Source of the DNA: Bacillota bacterium
Lineage (GTDB): Bacteria > Bacillota_A > Clostridia > Lachnospirales > Lachnospiraceae
Length of the DNA stretch: 64,000 bases
Reading direction: 5' to 3'
Assembly: GCA_023443625.1 (NCBI GenBank)
Contig: JAEZTQ010000112.1
Span: 1 to 64,000, forward strand
Positions 25,683-34,176 of the stretch are shown one piece after another. The position numbers and the translations under genes were made by a program. The notes below the pieces were generated by a model that was given only the letters and a program-made list of their open reading frames with translations, searched no databases and was not told where the DNA came from. Positions within the stretch are counted from its first letter, which is position 1. Every line of letters begins with the position of its first letter.

Positions 25683-26333
25683 ATGAAAGAAGCATTTAAT
25701 ACGATTTTTTCCGGTGGTATTGGAGAGTTCGTAATGAAAAAATCTCGTTTTATCGCTACGGTATTCCCTGTTAACTCAGAAGAAGATGCAATTAGCATAA
25801 TAGATAATATGAAGAAAAAATATTGGGATGCTGCTCATAATTGTTCTGCTTATATTATCGGCATTGATAATCCCCTCATGCGCTGCTCAGACGATGGGGA
25901 ACCAAGTAAAACAGCCGGAAGACCAATCCTGGATGTTTTACTTGCCCACGAGCTAACTAATCTGGTTGTGGTTGTTACCCGTTATTTTGGTGGCACACTT
26001 CTTGGAACAGGGGGGTTAGTTAAAGCTTACCAATCTGCTACCCTTGAAGGTCTAAATCAGAGTACTATCATAACCAAGGAACTTGGAATGAAAATTCAAG
26101 TAGTTACAGATTACAATCTGCTAGGTAAAATCCAATACTATGTGGCTCAGGAGCATATCACCCTGTTATCTTCTGAGTATACAGACTCGGTTACCCTCAC
26201 CCTTTTAGTACCTCCTAGCAAGATAGATGTATTTACAAAAAAAATAGCAGAACTTACTAACGGTTCCGCTTCTCTGGATCTATTAGAACAAGTGTACTTC
26301 ACCAAATTGAAGGGTGAAGTACACCTATTTTGA
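25683..26333 (+). CDS. yigZ: YigZ/IMPACT-family protein
   Basis: The 216-residue protein has the IMPACT N-terminal domain (KSRFIATVFPV, AAHNCSAYIIG, DDGEPSKTAGRPILD, VTRYFGGTLLGTGGLVKAY, residues about 18-125) and a C-terminal ferredoxin-like DUF1949 domain. The family is linked to regulation of translation or proline peptide handling, but its bacterial function is poorly defined. GAGAGGAG precedes ATG. Confidence 0.9.
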   Translation: MKEAFNTIFSGGIGEFVMKKSRFIATVFPVNSEEDAISIIDNMKKKYWDAAHNCSAYIIGIDNPLMRCSDDGEPSKTAGRPILDVLLAHELTNLVVVVTRYFGGTLLGTGGLVKAYQSATLEGLNQSTIITKELGMKIQVVTDYNLLGKIQYYVAQEHITLLSSEYTDSVTLTLLVPPSKIDVFTKKIAELTNGSASLDLLEQVYFTKLKGEVHLF

Positions 26334-26338
26334 TTTAA

Positions 26339-26626
26339 TTATGCTCCTTGTTCTACAAGTTCATCCACTATCTCTGCCATGGATATTGGTGTAACATCAA
26401 ATTGATACAGCTTGTTCAGAATTGATACAACTTCCTCTCTAGAGGTAGATATACCACTAATCTCATCTGTCTCAATTTGATCCTCCACATATTTAGTAAT
26501 CTTCACTCCATAATAAGGGGTATTTTCTTCCGTTTCCATTAATCTTTCAGTCAGACTGTAATCTAGTTTCATTAAGCGTTTATCCTCTAGCACTACCTCT
26601 TTGCTAAATAGCTGTAACCTATTCAT
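26339..26626 (-). CDS. Small DUF6514-like conserved protein
   Basis: A 95-residue soluble protein with a YYGVKITKYV strand pattern and a helical C-terminal part (SREEVVSILNKLYQFDVTPISMAEIVDELVEQ). It resembles small conserved clostridial proteins of the DUF6514 type. I am not certain of the family. The start at 26626 is chosen because GGGGGTGGG lies a few bases upstream; the longer frame has that site inside it. Confidence 0.6.
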   Translation of the reverse strand: MNRLQLFSKEVVLEDKRLMKLDYSLTERLMETEENTPYYGVKITKYVEDQIETDEISGISTSREEVVSILNKLYQFDVTPISMAEIVDELVEQGA

Positions 26627-26671
26627 ATACCCACCCCCATAATCTAAAAACATAACTGAATTAACTGACAA

Positions 26672-26928
26672 ATCTCATTATACACAGATAGTACCTATAG
26701 TTAAAGTGAATTTTAACGCATCAATTTCTCGTGTTCGTTATATTTCGACATAACTTCATGATTTGTGTATATTCTTTTTCCATCATGCAATTTTTTATCC
26801 TTTTTCATGTAAATTTTATAAAATTTTGTAAATTAATTCAAGTAGTATAAGACTATTTTACCATAAAATGGGCATCCTAAAAAGTGTCATAAAGATTTAA
26901 CTTTATTTCAACCTAATAATATGATAAA
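26672..26928. other. Gene-free stretch before the penicillin-binding protein leader
   Basis: No credible ORF or structural RNA is seen. Near its right end TATGATAAAAT (26920-26930) looks like a -10 region. It would start transcription just before the inverted-repeat leader. Confidence 0.4.
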
Positions 26929-27149
26929 ATACGTGATAAGCAAAGTTTAGAGATATACAAATTGTCGTGGAGCATTCATACTCCTAAGACGGTTTGTATG
27001 TATCTAAAGGAGCAACGCGAGCGAGAGCCTTTGCTTATCAGCAGGCGCAAGCCTTCGCTTATCAAGGGCGCAAGCCTTTGCTTATCAAGGCGCAAGCCTT
27101 TACTTATCACGTATACTCGTATACTGTATTTTGCAATTGGAGGATTTTT
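26929..27149 (+). repeat. Structured, repeat-rich leader of the penicillin-binding protein gene
   Basis: Four direct copies of a 20-24-base unit with GCCTTTGCTTATCA-like core lie at 27021-27040, 27041-27064, 27065-27087 and 27088-27109. A single complementary segment, TGATAAGCAAAG, is at 26934-26945. The 12-base outer ends 26929-26940 and 27103-27114 are perfectly complementary. Inside, 26946-26961 pairs imperfectly with 26993-27008 and encloses a GGAG/CTCC hairpin. The RNA could fold in several alternative ways. It reads as an ORF in frame with the gene but has no ribosome binding site for that, so I treat it as untranslated. Confidence 0.6.
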
Positions 27150-29828
27150 ATGGATTACAGTAAAAAAGGTATAGAAAACAAACAAAATAGTATAAAGTCT
27201 AATTCTAGGCGTATGATTTCAAAATTACGAATCATGCTCTTTCGTCTTTGTATTGTTTCCTTTGTTTTCCTAGTAATAATTGGTTCCTTCGCTGGCTTTG
27301 GCTTTGTAAAAGGACTAATTGACAGTGCTCCAGATATTTCACAGATAAATGTTGTTCCTCAGGGCTATCAAACAAGGGTTTATGATAAAGAAGGTAATGT
27401 TATACAGACCTTGGCAGGGGAGAATTCTAACCGCACCTATGTAGCTTTAAAAGATCTTCCCGATTATGTTAAGGACGCATTTATAGCTATAGAAGACGAG
27501 CGTTTTTATGAACATGAGGGTATCGATGTCAGAGGTATTTTCCGCGCAGGTGTAAAAGGTCTCAAAAATTTTGATTTTGATGAAGGTGCCAGCACCATTA
27601 CCCAGCAGCTGCTTAAAAACCAAGTATTTGATGGTGGACGTGAAACCACCGATATAGAACGTGTGGAACGTAAGATACAGGAGCAATATCTTGCAATCAA
27701 GTTAGAAAATGAACTTGAGAAGGATGAGATCCTTGAAAATTATATTAATACTATTAATCTTGGAGCTGGAACTCTAGGTATTCAAACAGCTTCCTTAAGA
27801 TATTTCAATAAGGACGCTAAGGATTTAACCTTATCAGAAGCTGCAACCATTGCAGCAATTACTCAAAGGCCAGTTTATTTAAATCCCATTAAATATCCTG
27901 ATGCAAATAAAGAGCGCCGGGATGAAATACTAAGGGAAATGCTGGAACAGGAATTATGTACACAGGAAGAATATGATACAGCCATGGCAGATGATGTATA
28001 TGCAAGAATTCAGTCAGTTAAGGACATTACTGATGATTCCTCTTATTACAGCTATTTCGTGGATGCATTAATTGATCAGATAACAAAAGATTTTCAAGAA
28101 GAGTTAGGATATACACAAGCACAGATAACAAAATTAATTTATAGCGGTGGATTAACTGTTCTTACTACGCAGGATCCGAATATTCAAAAGATATGTGATG
28201 ATATATATTCGGATGAAGATAATTTCCCGAAAATGGGTGTATCCTATTGGGAGCTAACTTATGCCCTTTCTATTTTAAAACCTGATGGAACTGAAGTACA
28301 TTATCATGGAAATGATTTATTAGAATACTATAAAGATTTTGATGATCCAGATAATTTATATTTAAATGAAAAAGGCAGCAAATTCTCTCTGCTCTTTCTA
28401 GATAAAGAGGATATGCAGGCTAAAATTGATGCCTTTCGTGAAGCCATGGTGGGTGAGGATAATAAGATTATCGGTGAGAATACTACCATGACTATACAAC
28501 CACAATCCACTTTTGTTGTGATGGATCAATATACCGGTGAAGTTCAAGCAATCATAGGTGGTCGAGGTGAGAAGACTGGTAACCGAACCTTAAATAGAGC
28601 AACAAACTCCCCTCGTCAACCAGGTTCTACCTTTAAGATTCTCTCCACCTATTTACCGGCACTGGATTCATCTGGCCTTACTCTTGCTAGTGTAAAAGAT
28701 GATGCAGGTCCATATTATTATCCCGGCACAGAAAAAGAGGTAAGCAACTGGACAACAACAAAGAAATATAAAGGCCTTTCTTCTCTACGCCAGGCTATAT
28801 ATGATTCTATGAATATCGTCACTGTTAAGACCTTAGTAGATGTTACACCTCAAATTGGCTTTGACTATTTACTAAAGCTTGGTTTTACCTCTCTAGTTGA
28901 TTCAAGGACAGAGGAAAATGGTACCGTAGTATCAGATATTAATCTACCTATGGCCTTGGGCGGTTTGACAGATGGTGTATATAACATGGAATTAACAGCT
29001 GCCTATGCAGCAATAGCTAATAATGGTGTATACACAGAACCCACTCTTTATACTAAGATATTAGATAACAATGGTAAGGTATTAATTGATAAAACCCCCA
29101 AAAAAACTCAGGTCATGAAGGAATCCACTGCATGGCTACTCACCAGTGCCATGGAAGATGTAGTTAAAATCGGTACTGGTAAAAGCCTAAAGCTTACCGA
29201 GATAGATATGCCTGTCGCAGGTAAAACCGGATCCACTTCAAATTATAATGATTTATGGTTCTCGGGATATACACCTTACTATACTGCTACCATATGGTCT
29301 GGATTTGATAATAATCATCCTCAGACAGATAAAGCCTATCCCAGAAAGATATGGAAGACCATAATGGAGCAAATTCATATTCAAAAGGACTTAGATAAGA
29401 AAGCCTTTACCATGCCGGATTCTGTTGTTCCTGTGAAAATATGCTCAAAATCTGGTAAACTTGCTATTGAGGGTATATGCGATCAATATATAGGTGGAAA
29501 TACTTCTCGTATTGAATACTTTGCCAAAGGTACTGAACCTTTGGAAAGTTGTGATATTCACAAGAAAGCCAAGGTGTGTACCAAATCTAATGCCCTTGCA
29601 ACAGATAAATGCCCACCAAGTACTGTAGTAGAAAAGGTATTTTTAAATAAGCAAGAGACAAGTGTAACTGAAGATACCAAATATGTTTATCCGGAAAAAG
29701 AATGCTCGGTTCATAATAAAAGCGGTTATAATTCCTCATATCAAAATTCTACTAATACAGATATATCTAATCTGTCAGGCACAGAATTGGAAGAAGCTAT
29801 TCGTAATATCATAGCACCCTATCAATAG
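27150..29828 (+). CDS. Class A penicillin-binding protein (transglycosylase/transpeptidase)
   Basis: An 892-residue bifunctional cell-wall synthase. A membrane anchor is at residues 29-52. The GT51 domain has EDERFYEHEGID (catalytic Glu near residue 115) and GASTITQQLLKN (about 150). The transpeptidase domain has the active Ser in STFK (493-496), SMN (about 553) and KTGST (about 692). An extended C-terminal tail with several cysteines follows (residues 760-892). It polymerises and cross-links peptidoglycan outside the membrane. ATG 27150 is chosen because GGAGG lies just upstream; the reading frame extends into the repeat leader without a credible start. Confidence 0.93.
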   Translation: MDYSKKGIENKQNSIKSNSRRMISKLRIMLFRLCIVSFVFLVIIGSFAGFGFVKGLIDSAPDISQINVVPQGYQTRVYDKEGNVIQTLAGENSNRTYVALKDLPDYVKDAFIAIEDERFYEHEGIDVRGIFRAGVKGLKNFDFDEGASTITQQLLKNQVFDGGRETTDIERVERKIQEQYLAIKLENELEKDEILENYINTINLGAGTLGIQTASLRYFNKDAKDLTLSEAATIAAITQRPVYLNPIKYPDANKERRDEILREMLEQELCTQEEYDTAMADDVYARIQSVKDITDDSSYYSYFVDALIDQITKDFQEELGYTQAQITKLIYSGGLTVLTTQDPNIQKICDDIYSDEDNFPKMGVSYWELTYALSILKPDGTEVHYHGNDLLEYYKDFDDPDNLYLNEKGSKFSLLFLDKEDMQAKIDAFREAMVGEDNKIIGENTTMTIQPQSTFVVMDQYTGEVQAIIGGRGEKTGNRTLNRATNSPRQPGSTFKILSTYLPALDSSGLTLASVKDDAGPYYYPGTEKEVSNWTTTKKYKGLSSLRQAIYDSMNIVTVKTLVDVTPQIGFDYLLKLGFTSLVDSRTEENGTVVSDINLPMALGGLTDGVYNMELTAAYAAIANNGVYTEPTLYTKILDNNGKVLIDKTPKKTQVMKESTAWLLTSAMEDVVKIGTGKSLKLTEIDMPVAGKTGSTSNYNDLWFSGYTPYYTATIWSGFDNNHPQTDKAYPRKIWKTIMEQIHIQKDLDKKAFTMPDSVVPVKICSKSGKLAIEGICDQYIGGNTSRIEYFAKGTEPLESCDIHKKAKVCTKSNALATDKCPPSTVVEKVFLNKQETSVTEDTKYVYPEKECSVHNKSGYNSSYQNSTNTDISNLSGTELEEAIRNIIAPYQ

Positions 29829-29848
29829 ATAGAATTTCATTATAAAGA

Positions 29849-29885
29849 AAGGTAAACCTTCCTAGTTTAAGGATTGGTTTACCTT
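29849..29885. terminator. Bidirectional terminator after the penicillin-binding protein gene
   Basis: AAGGTAAACC (29849-29858) is perfectly complementary to GGTTTACCTT (29876-29885), with CTTTTTT on the plus side. It separates this gene from the convergent spoVAE. Confidence 0.85.
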
Positions 29886-29890
29886 CTTTT

Positions 29891-30247
29891 TTATGATTTC
29901 ATTTTAGAATTAAAACACCAAGAGGCCATATAACTAATGATTAATGCAGATGAAATTCCTAGGGATGATGAGGTAAAGCCTCCTTTAAAAATTCCAATGA
30001 AGCCCTCCTTATCAACTGCCTCTTTTACCCCTTTAAAAAGTACATTACCAAAACCAGTTAAAGGTATATTGGCTCCAGCTTCTGCCCATTTTGAAAAGGG
30101 TTCATAAATACCCAAAGCCCCCAGTAGAGCTCCAACACATACTAAGATCACCATTACTCTGCCGGGCATAAGCTTTGTACTATCTAACAAGATCTGAACC
30201 ACAGCACATATAGCTCCACCTACTAAAAACACTTTTAAATATTCCAT
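29891..30247 (-). CDS. spoVAE: Stage V sporulation protein AE
   Basis: The 118-residue membrane protein has three to four helices and the SpoVAE pattern (GGAICAVVQILLDSTKLMPGRVMV, LTGFGNVLFKGV, GGFTSSSLGISSAL). SpoVA proteins form the channel that moves dipicolinic acid into the forespore and releases it in germination. It is the last gene of the spoVAC-spoVAD-spoVAE group; spoVAD ends three bases before its start. Confidence 0.92.
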   Translation of the reverse strand: MEYLKVFLVGGAICAVVQILLDSTKLMPGRVMVILVCVGALLGALGIYEPFSKWAEAGANIPLTGFGNVLFKGVKEAVDKEGFIGIFKGGFTSSSLGISSALIISYMASWCFNSKMKS

Positions 30248-30250
30248 ACT

Positions 30251-31303
30251 TTATATTCCCTCCACCATAACAGCATGAGCAATTCCCGGAACTGATTTTC
30301 CTTCGTTGAAACTAACTTGAGATAATAAAGCGCCCGTTGGAACAAAAAGTATACGTTTCCAATTCCTACTTTTTAGCTGCTTTAATATATACCCTGCAAA
30401 TATAATTGCCGAACAACCACAGCCACTACCACCAGCATGGGTATCTTGGCTTTCTTTATCAAATATTTCAATACCACAGTCCATATGGTTATTACTAATA
30501 TCAATATTCTTTTCTTTCAGCAAATCTATTAATATATTTTTACCCACATATCCTAAATCACCGGTAATAATTTTGTCATAATAAGAGGGTGAAATGCCTA
30601 GGTCTTCTATATTCTGTTTAATAGTTTCATAAGCTGCCGGTGCCATTGCTGCTCCCATATTCATTGAATCCTTTAGACCATAATCCACGATTTTACCAAT
30701 GGTTACTCCTTTTATTACTACTGCTGCTTCACTTTGATTTGTTTTTTCACCAACTTGATCAGATATAATAACAGCACCGCTTCCTGTTACTGTCCATGAA
30801 GCCGAATATGGACGTTGATTTCCATAATCTAGTGGAAAACGAAATTGCTTCTCTGCTCCTGCAAAATGGCTTGAGGTAATTGCCATCACCTTATTTGCAA
30901 ACCCACCATCGACTAATATAGAGCCTATAGACATGGCTTCTCCCATGGTGGAGCATGCGCCGTATATCCCAATGGTTGGTATCTCAAGATCAGCAATACC
31001 AAAGGAAGTGGCAATGAGCTGCCCCAGTAGATCACCTCCCACCAAATAACGGATATCAGTATTTTTTAAGTTGGCTTTTTCAAGGACCTTACCTGCTGCC
31101 TGTTTCATGAATTCACTTTCAGCTTCCTCCCAGCTTTCCTTTCCTACAAGAGGATCCTCATGAATGACATCAAATTGATCCCCCATGGGCCCTTCCCCTT
31201 CCATTTTCCCTGCAATGGAAGATGCTGAAATAATATATGGGGGATTTTGAAACAAAATGCTTTGCTTTCCAGCCATCTTAGTTTGATTTATGTTTTCAGA
31301 CAT
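30251..31303 (-). CDS. spoVAD: Stage V sporulation protein AD
   Basis: The 350-residue protein has the thiolase-like fold of SpoVAD (IGIYGACSTMGEAMSIGSILVDGG, ASWTVTGSGAVIIS, DTHAGGSGCGCSA). SpoVAD binds dipicolinic acid and is essential for its uptake into the developing spore. A 139-base gap to spoVAC upstream may hold a further promoter, but I see no clear one. Confidence 0.95.
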   Translation of the reverse strand: MSENINQTKMAGKQSILFQNPPYIISASSIAGKMEGEGPMGDQFDVIHEDPLVGKESWEEAESEFMKQAAGKVLEKANLKNTDIRYLVGGDLLGQLIATSFGIADLEIPTIGIYGACSTMGEAMSIGSILVDGGFANKVMAITSSHFAGAEKQFRFPLDYGNQRPYSASWTVTGSGAVIISDQVGEKTNQSEAAVVIKGVTIGKIVDYGLKDSMNMGAAMAPAAYETIKQNIEDLGISPSYYDKIITGDLGYVGKNILIDLLKEKNIDISNNHMDCGIEIFDKESQDTHAGGSGCGCSAIIFAGYILKQLKSRNWKRILFVPTGALLSQVSFNEGKSVPGIAHAVMVEGI

Positions 31304-31442
31304 TTCTTATACTCCTTATCTATAACAAAATATCTTAGTATAATTTAAACAACAAAAATATACTTAGAATCCTACCGCTTATCACCTAAAGATAAGACCT
31401 CTTCTTAATTAATTCAATTTATAATAACCCTGATCTTTAATT

Positions 31443-31946
31443 TCATAATATTTTAAACATTTTTAATAAATAGTAGATTAATCCAAGGAGCCAGGATGAG
31501 AAAATACCATACAATATAACAGGACCGGCAATGGTGAATATCTTGCAGCCAATACCAAAAACCTGACCCTCCTTTTTATACTCTATAGCAGGTGCTGCAA
31601 CTGCGTTGGCAAATCCTGTTATGGGTACTAAGGTGCCGGCACCGCCAAACTTAGCAAGTTTTTGATATATTCCAAAGCCTGTTAAAAGGATTGATAAAAA
31701 AACTAAAGACAAAGTAGTATAGGATTTAGCCATTTCTTGTTCTGCACCTAAGTATTTATAATAGTTGCTAAATAATTGCCCAATGACACATATAATACCC
31801 CCTGTTATAAATGCTTTCACTGTGTTCTTAACAATACTATTCTTAGGAGTTACCTGTTTTACATATTTATTGTAATTCTGATCTCTAAGATTCTTGTCCT
31901 GCTCTTTAACTATATTTGATACAGGAACCTTCTTCTGATTACTCAT
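31443..31946 (-). CDS. spoVAC: Stage V sporulation protein AC
   Basis: The 167-residue protein has an N-terminal soluble segment of about 40 residues and four membrane helices with the SpoVAC pattern (AFITGGIICVIGQLF, FGGAGTLVPITGFANAV, VFGIGCKIFTIAGPVILYG). SpoVAC is the mechanosensitive part of the dipicolinic acid channel. The start at 31946 is preferred, with AAAGG about ten bases upstream; it overlaps the end of the small ORF before it by eight bases, which suggests coupling. Confidence 0.92.
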   Translation of the reverse strand: MSNQKKVPVSNIVKEQDKNLRDQNYNKYVKQVTPKNSIVKNTVKAFITGGIICVIGQLFSNYYKYLGAEQEMAKSYTTLSLVFLSILLTGFGIYQKLAKFGGAGTLVPITGFANAVAAPAIEYKKEGQVFGIGCKIFTIAGPVILYGIFSSWLLGLIYYLLKMFKIL

Positions 31947-32097
31947 AATAACCATACCTTTCTGCCAATATATTACTAACTAATGTCCCTTCGTATTCTG
32001 TGGGTTGTTTTCCAGTAAAATAGCTAATACATAGAACAATAATAATAGCCGCTATAATAATCAAAGCAACAACACATAAAATCTTCTTTACTGTCAT
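31939..32097 (-). CDS. Single-helix membrane microprotein ahead of spoVAC
   Basis: A 52-residue protein with one membrane helix (residues 5-30, LCVVALIIIAAIIIVLCIS) and an acidic extracellular or cytoplasmic tail. AAGAGGTGATGG lies just upstream of ATG 32097; the longer frame from 32175 has no ribosome binding site. It overlaps spoVAC by eight bases and follows the terminator of the spoIIA operon, so it would be the first gene of the spoVA operon. I recognise no family. Expression with spoVA makes a forespore role plausible. Confidence 0.6.
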   Translation of the reverse strand: MTVKKILCVVALIIIAAIIIVLCISYFTGKQPTEYEGTLVSNILAERYGYYE

Positions 32098-32164
32098 ATT
32101 CACCATCACCTCTTTGAATTGTAGATAACTGTCTTTAATGCATAGAATGTACTTTCTTATGAAA

Positions 32165-32200
32165 AGAAAAAGCATCAGCTTGTATTCTGATGCTTTTTCT
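32165..32200 (-). terminator. Terminator of the spoIIA operon
   Basis: AGAAAAAGCATCAG (32165-32178) is perfectly complementary to CTGATGCTTTTTCT (32187-32200) with an eight-base loop and T-rich flanks. It lies about 90 bases past the sigF stop and before the spoVA operon. Confidence 0.8.
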
Positions 32201-32287
32201 CATATATTTCTATAATTATTAATATTATATGGAATACCATTTATACTATACTGGAAATTAATAGTACAAACTTTTCCTTATTTATTC

Positions 32288-33004
32288 CTAGGCTCCAAGT
32301 TTTTCTCTCATGATTTTTAGTATCCTTTTCTCCATGCGTGATACCTGAACTTGTGAAATACCCAGTTCTTTTGCTATATCCGTCTGAGTTCTATCTTTAA
32401 AGTATCGAAGCCTGATTATTGCTTGCTCCTTTTCATCAAGAGAATCAATAATTTCTTTTAATGCTAGCTTGTCCACTAAATTCTCACTCTCATCTTTTGT
32501 TTCTGCTAATTTATCAATTAAGTATATTGGACTTCCATCACCTTGATATATGGTTTTATATAATGATTCTACTTCAGCACCTGTCTCCAGCGCCATTACA
32601 ACTTCATCCCGTGCTATATTCAATTCTTCTTCAATCTCTTCAATTGTTGGCTCCCTGCCATATACATTACCATATCTGTCCCTGACCATTCTAATCTTTG
32701 TTGCTGTCTCTTTCAATGATCTGCTGACCTTAATCATACCATCGTCTCGTAAAAATCTTTTTATCTCACCAGTTATCATTGGTACAGCATAAGTAGAAAA
32801 TCTCACCTCGTAGGAAACATCAAATTTATCGATTGCTTTGATTAATCCTATGCTTCCAATTTGAAATAAGTCCTCCATTTCATGTCCCCTGTTGGCAAAT
32901 CTCCTTACAATACTCCAAACAAGACCCACATTTTCGGTTACTACTCGATCCCTTGCTTCCTTATCGCCTTCCTTCGATAATTTGATTAACTCAATGGTAT
33001 CCAC
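32288..33004 (-). CDS. sigF: RNA polymerase sigma-F factor
   Basis: The 238-residue factor has region 2 (ENVGLVWSIVRRFANRGHEMEDLFQIGSIGLIKAIDKF), region 3 and region 4 (IIDSLDEKEQAIIRLRYFKDRTQTDIAKELGISQVQVSRMEKRILK). Together with the anti-sigma SpoIIAB and anti-anti-sigma SpoIIAA genes upstream this is sigma-F, the first forespore-specific sigma factor. The start codon is GTG at 33004, behind GGGAAG. A 93-base gap separates it from spoIIAB. Confidence 0.96.
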   Translation of the reverse strand: MDTIELIKLSKEGDKEARDRVVTENVGLVWSIVRRFANRGHEMEDLFQIGSIGLIKAIDKFDVSYEVRFSTYAVPMITGEIKRFLRDDGMIKVSRSLKETATKIRMVRDRYGNVYGREPTIEEIEEELNIARDEVVMALETGAEVESLYKTIYQGDGSPIYLIDKLAETKDESENLVDKLALKEIIDSLDEKEQAIIRLRYFKDRTQTDIAKELGISQVQVSRMEKRILKIMREKLGA

Positions 33005-33097
33005 ATTAAACTCACTTCCCTTCCTGATATATCATGATATCGGGCTACTTTCCTTGCAGTAAGCAATCTAATTATTCATTGCCTAATCTTAACTTTC

Positions 33098-33571
33098 TTA
33101 TATAACCTTTTGTGCAGCTTCATTAGCAAAGGCATTCAATTTATCGATTCTACCTATTCTTTTTTTCATTATAACAGTGGTTCCTAACCCTACCTTTGAT
33201 CTAACCTCCAAATCATCCATAAAAGCTTCCATAAAGGAGAATCCCATACCAGAGCGTTCTAATTCTGGTCTGGTAGTATAAAGAGGCTCCATGGCCTTTT
33301 CAATATTTGCAATGCCTGCACCATTATCTATAATTTCTACCGTTATTTCATTACCGCTTATAATACAGTGCATCTTGATTATCCCAAAGCTATCAGCATA
33401 TCCATGTATGATTGAATTAGTAACCGCCTCTGAAACTGCTGTTTTAATATCTGCCAATTCCTCTATTGTAGGGTCAAGCTGTGCTGCAAAGGCTGCAACA
33501 ACAGTTCTTGCAAAGCTTTCATTTTGCGACTTACTTTCAAACTCCAATAACATCTCATTCTTATCATTCAT
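33098..33571 (-). CDS. spoIIAB: Anti-sigma-F factor / serine kinase SpoIIAB
   Basis: The 157-residue GHKL-fold kinase has the N-box ([19 protein letters not shown]), G1 box ([16 protein letters not shown]) and G2 box ([15 protein letters not shown]). It binds sigma-F and phosphorylates SpoIIAA. AAAGGGGAT lies upstream at the longer end of normal spacing. The C-terminal end is slightly longer than in Bacillus. Confidence 0.96.
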   Translation of the reverse strand: MNDKNEMLLEFESKSQNESFARTVVAAFAAQLDPTIEELADIKTAVSEAVTNSIIHGYADSFGIIKMHCIISGNEITVEIIDNGAGIANIEKAMEPLYTTRPELERSGMGFSFMEAFMDDLEVRSKVGLGTTVIMKKRIGRIDKLNAFANEAAQKVI

Positions 33572-33622
33572 TACTTTACTTATCCCCTTTCACTTCTGGC
33601 TTATAAAATCAAACGGTTCTTT

Positions 33623-34009
33623 CTAGCCCTTCTGTATGATCTTTAATGCACTTTCTACCGTATCATACTTTTCAATAATTTTATATAATCCCGATATGCG
33701 GAATATTCTATCAATGGCAGAGCTTACGTTAGAAACTGCTATTTTTCCCCCGATAAAAATCACCTTTTTATATCTACCCATAATAACGCCTATACCTGCA
33801 CTGTCCATGAAATCAGCTCCTGTAAAATCAAAAATTATATGTTTTATATTATTGCGGTCAATAAGCTTGTCCGCTCTTTCCCTTATCTTTACTGCGTTAT
33901 GGTGATCTAATTCATCCTCTAGTCGTATAATAAGACATCTCCCATGGATCTCATAGATGGTTCCCCCTTCCTTAATCATATTTTTTCCCGGTTTCTTCAT
34001 CTCCTGCAT
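33623..34009 (-). CDS. spoIIAA: Anti-sigma-F factor antagonist SpoIIAA
   Basis: The STAS-domain protein has the family pattern LDHHNAVKIRERADKL and the phosphorylated Ser in FMDSAGIGVIMGRYK, about residue 70. Dephosphorylated SpoIIAA frees sigma-F from SpoIIAB in the forespore. The start is uncertain: 34009, 34021 and 34060 are in frame. 34009 is chosen as it leaves GGAAAGG upstream, although the spacing (about 13) is long. The upstream reading overlaps a dispersed hairpin element that also precedes the ABC permease at 19254. Confidence 0.92.
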   Translation of the reverse strand: MQEMKKPGKNMIKEGGTIYEIHGRCLIIRLEDELDHHNAVKIRERADKLIDRNNIKHIIFDFTGADFMDSAGIGVIMGRYKKVIFIGGKIAVSNVSSAIDRIFRISGLYKIIEKYDTVESALKIIQKG

Positions 34010-34022
34010 AATTATAACCATG

Positions 34023-34076
34023 CCTTTCCGTAACCTGCAAACTTTGGACCGCAGGCACAAATATTCGTGTGAAAAA
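34023..34076 (-). repeat. Dispersed hairpin element, copy 2
   Basis: This stretch resembles 19270-19320 in base order (CCTTTC, AACTTTG, GCAGGCACAAA, TGAAAAAT), but its stem is eroded: AACTTTG pairs only partly with CAAATATT. Both copies lie immediately before a minus-strand gene and include the region of its ribosome binding site. Confidence 0.5.
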
Positions 34077-34081
34077 TTTTA

Positions 34082-34139
34082 TGAAAAAAAGACCTTTAAT
34101 GGGATGGATTCTTATCCATTCATCACAAACGTCTTTTTC
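34082..34139 (-). terminator. Terminator after the zinc-ribbon/TPR gene
   Basis: On the minus strand AAAAAGAC pairs with GTCTTTTT around an inner ATGGATAAGAATCCAT-type hairpin, and the T-run ends the structure. It lies about 40 bases past the stop of the TPR gene and before spoIIAA. Confidence 0.65.
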
Positions 34140-34176
34140 CAGTTTATCTTAAGTTTTTTGTTGTTTTATCCTATTG

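Noticed and set aside
26994..27149. N-terminal extension of the penicillin-binding protein into the repeat region
   Set aside because: No ribosome binding site precedes the upstream start, GGAGG sits directly before ATG 27150, and the extension consists of repeat-derived residues.
34009..34060. Longer SpoIIAA start at 34060
   Set aside because: The extra 17 residues derive from the dispersed hairpin element, and SpoIIAA family members begin close to the chosen start.
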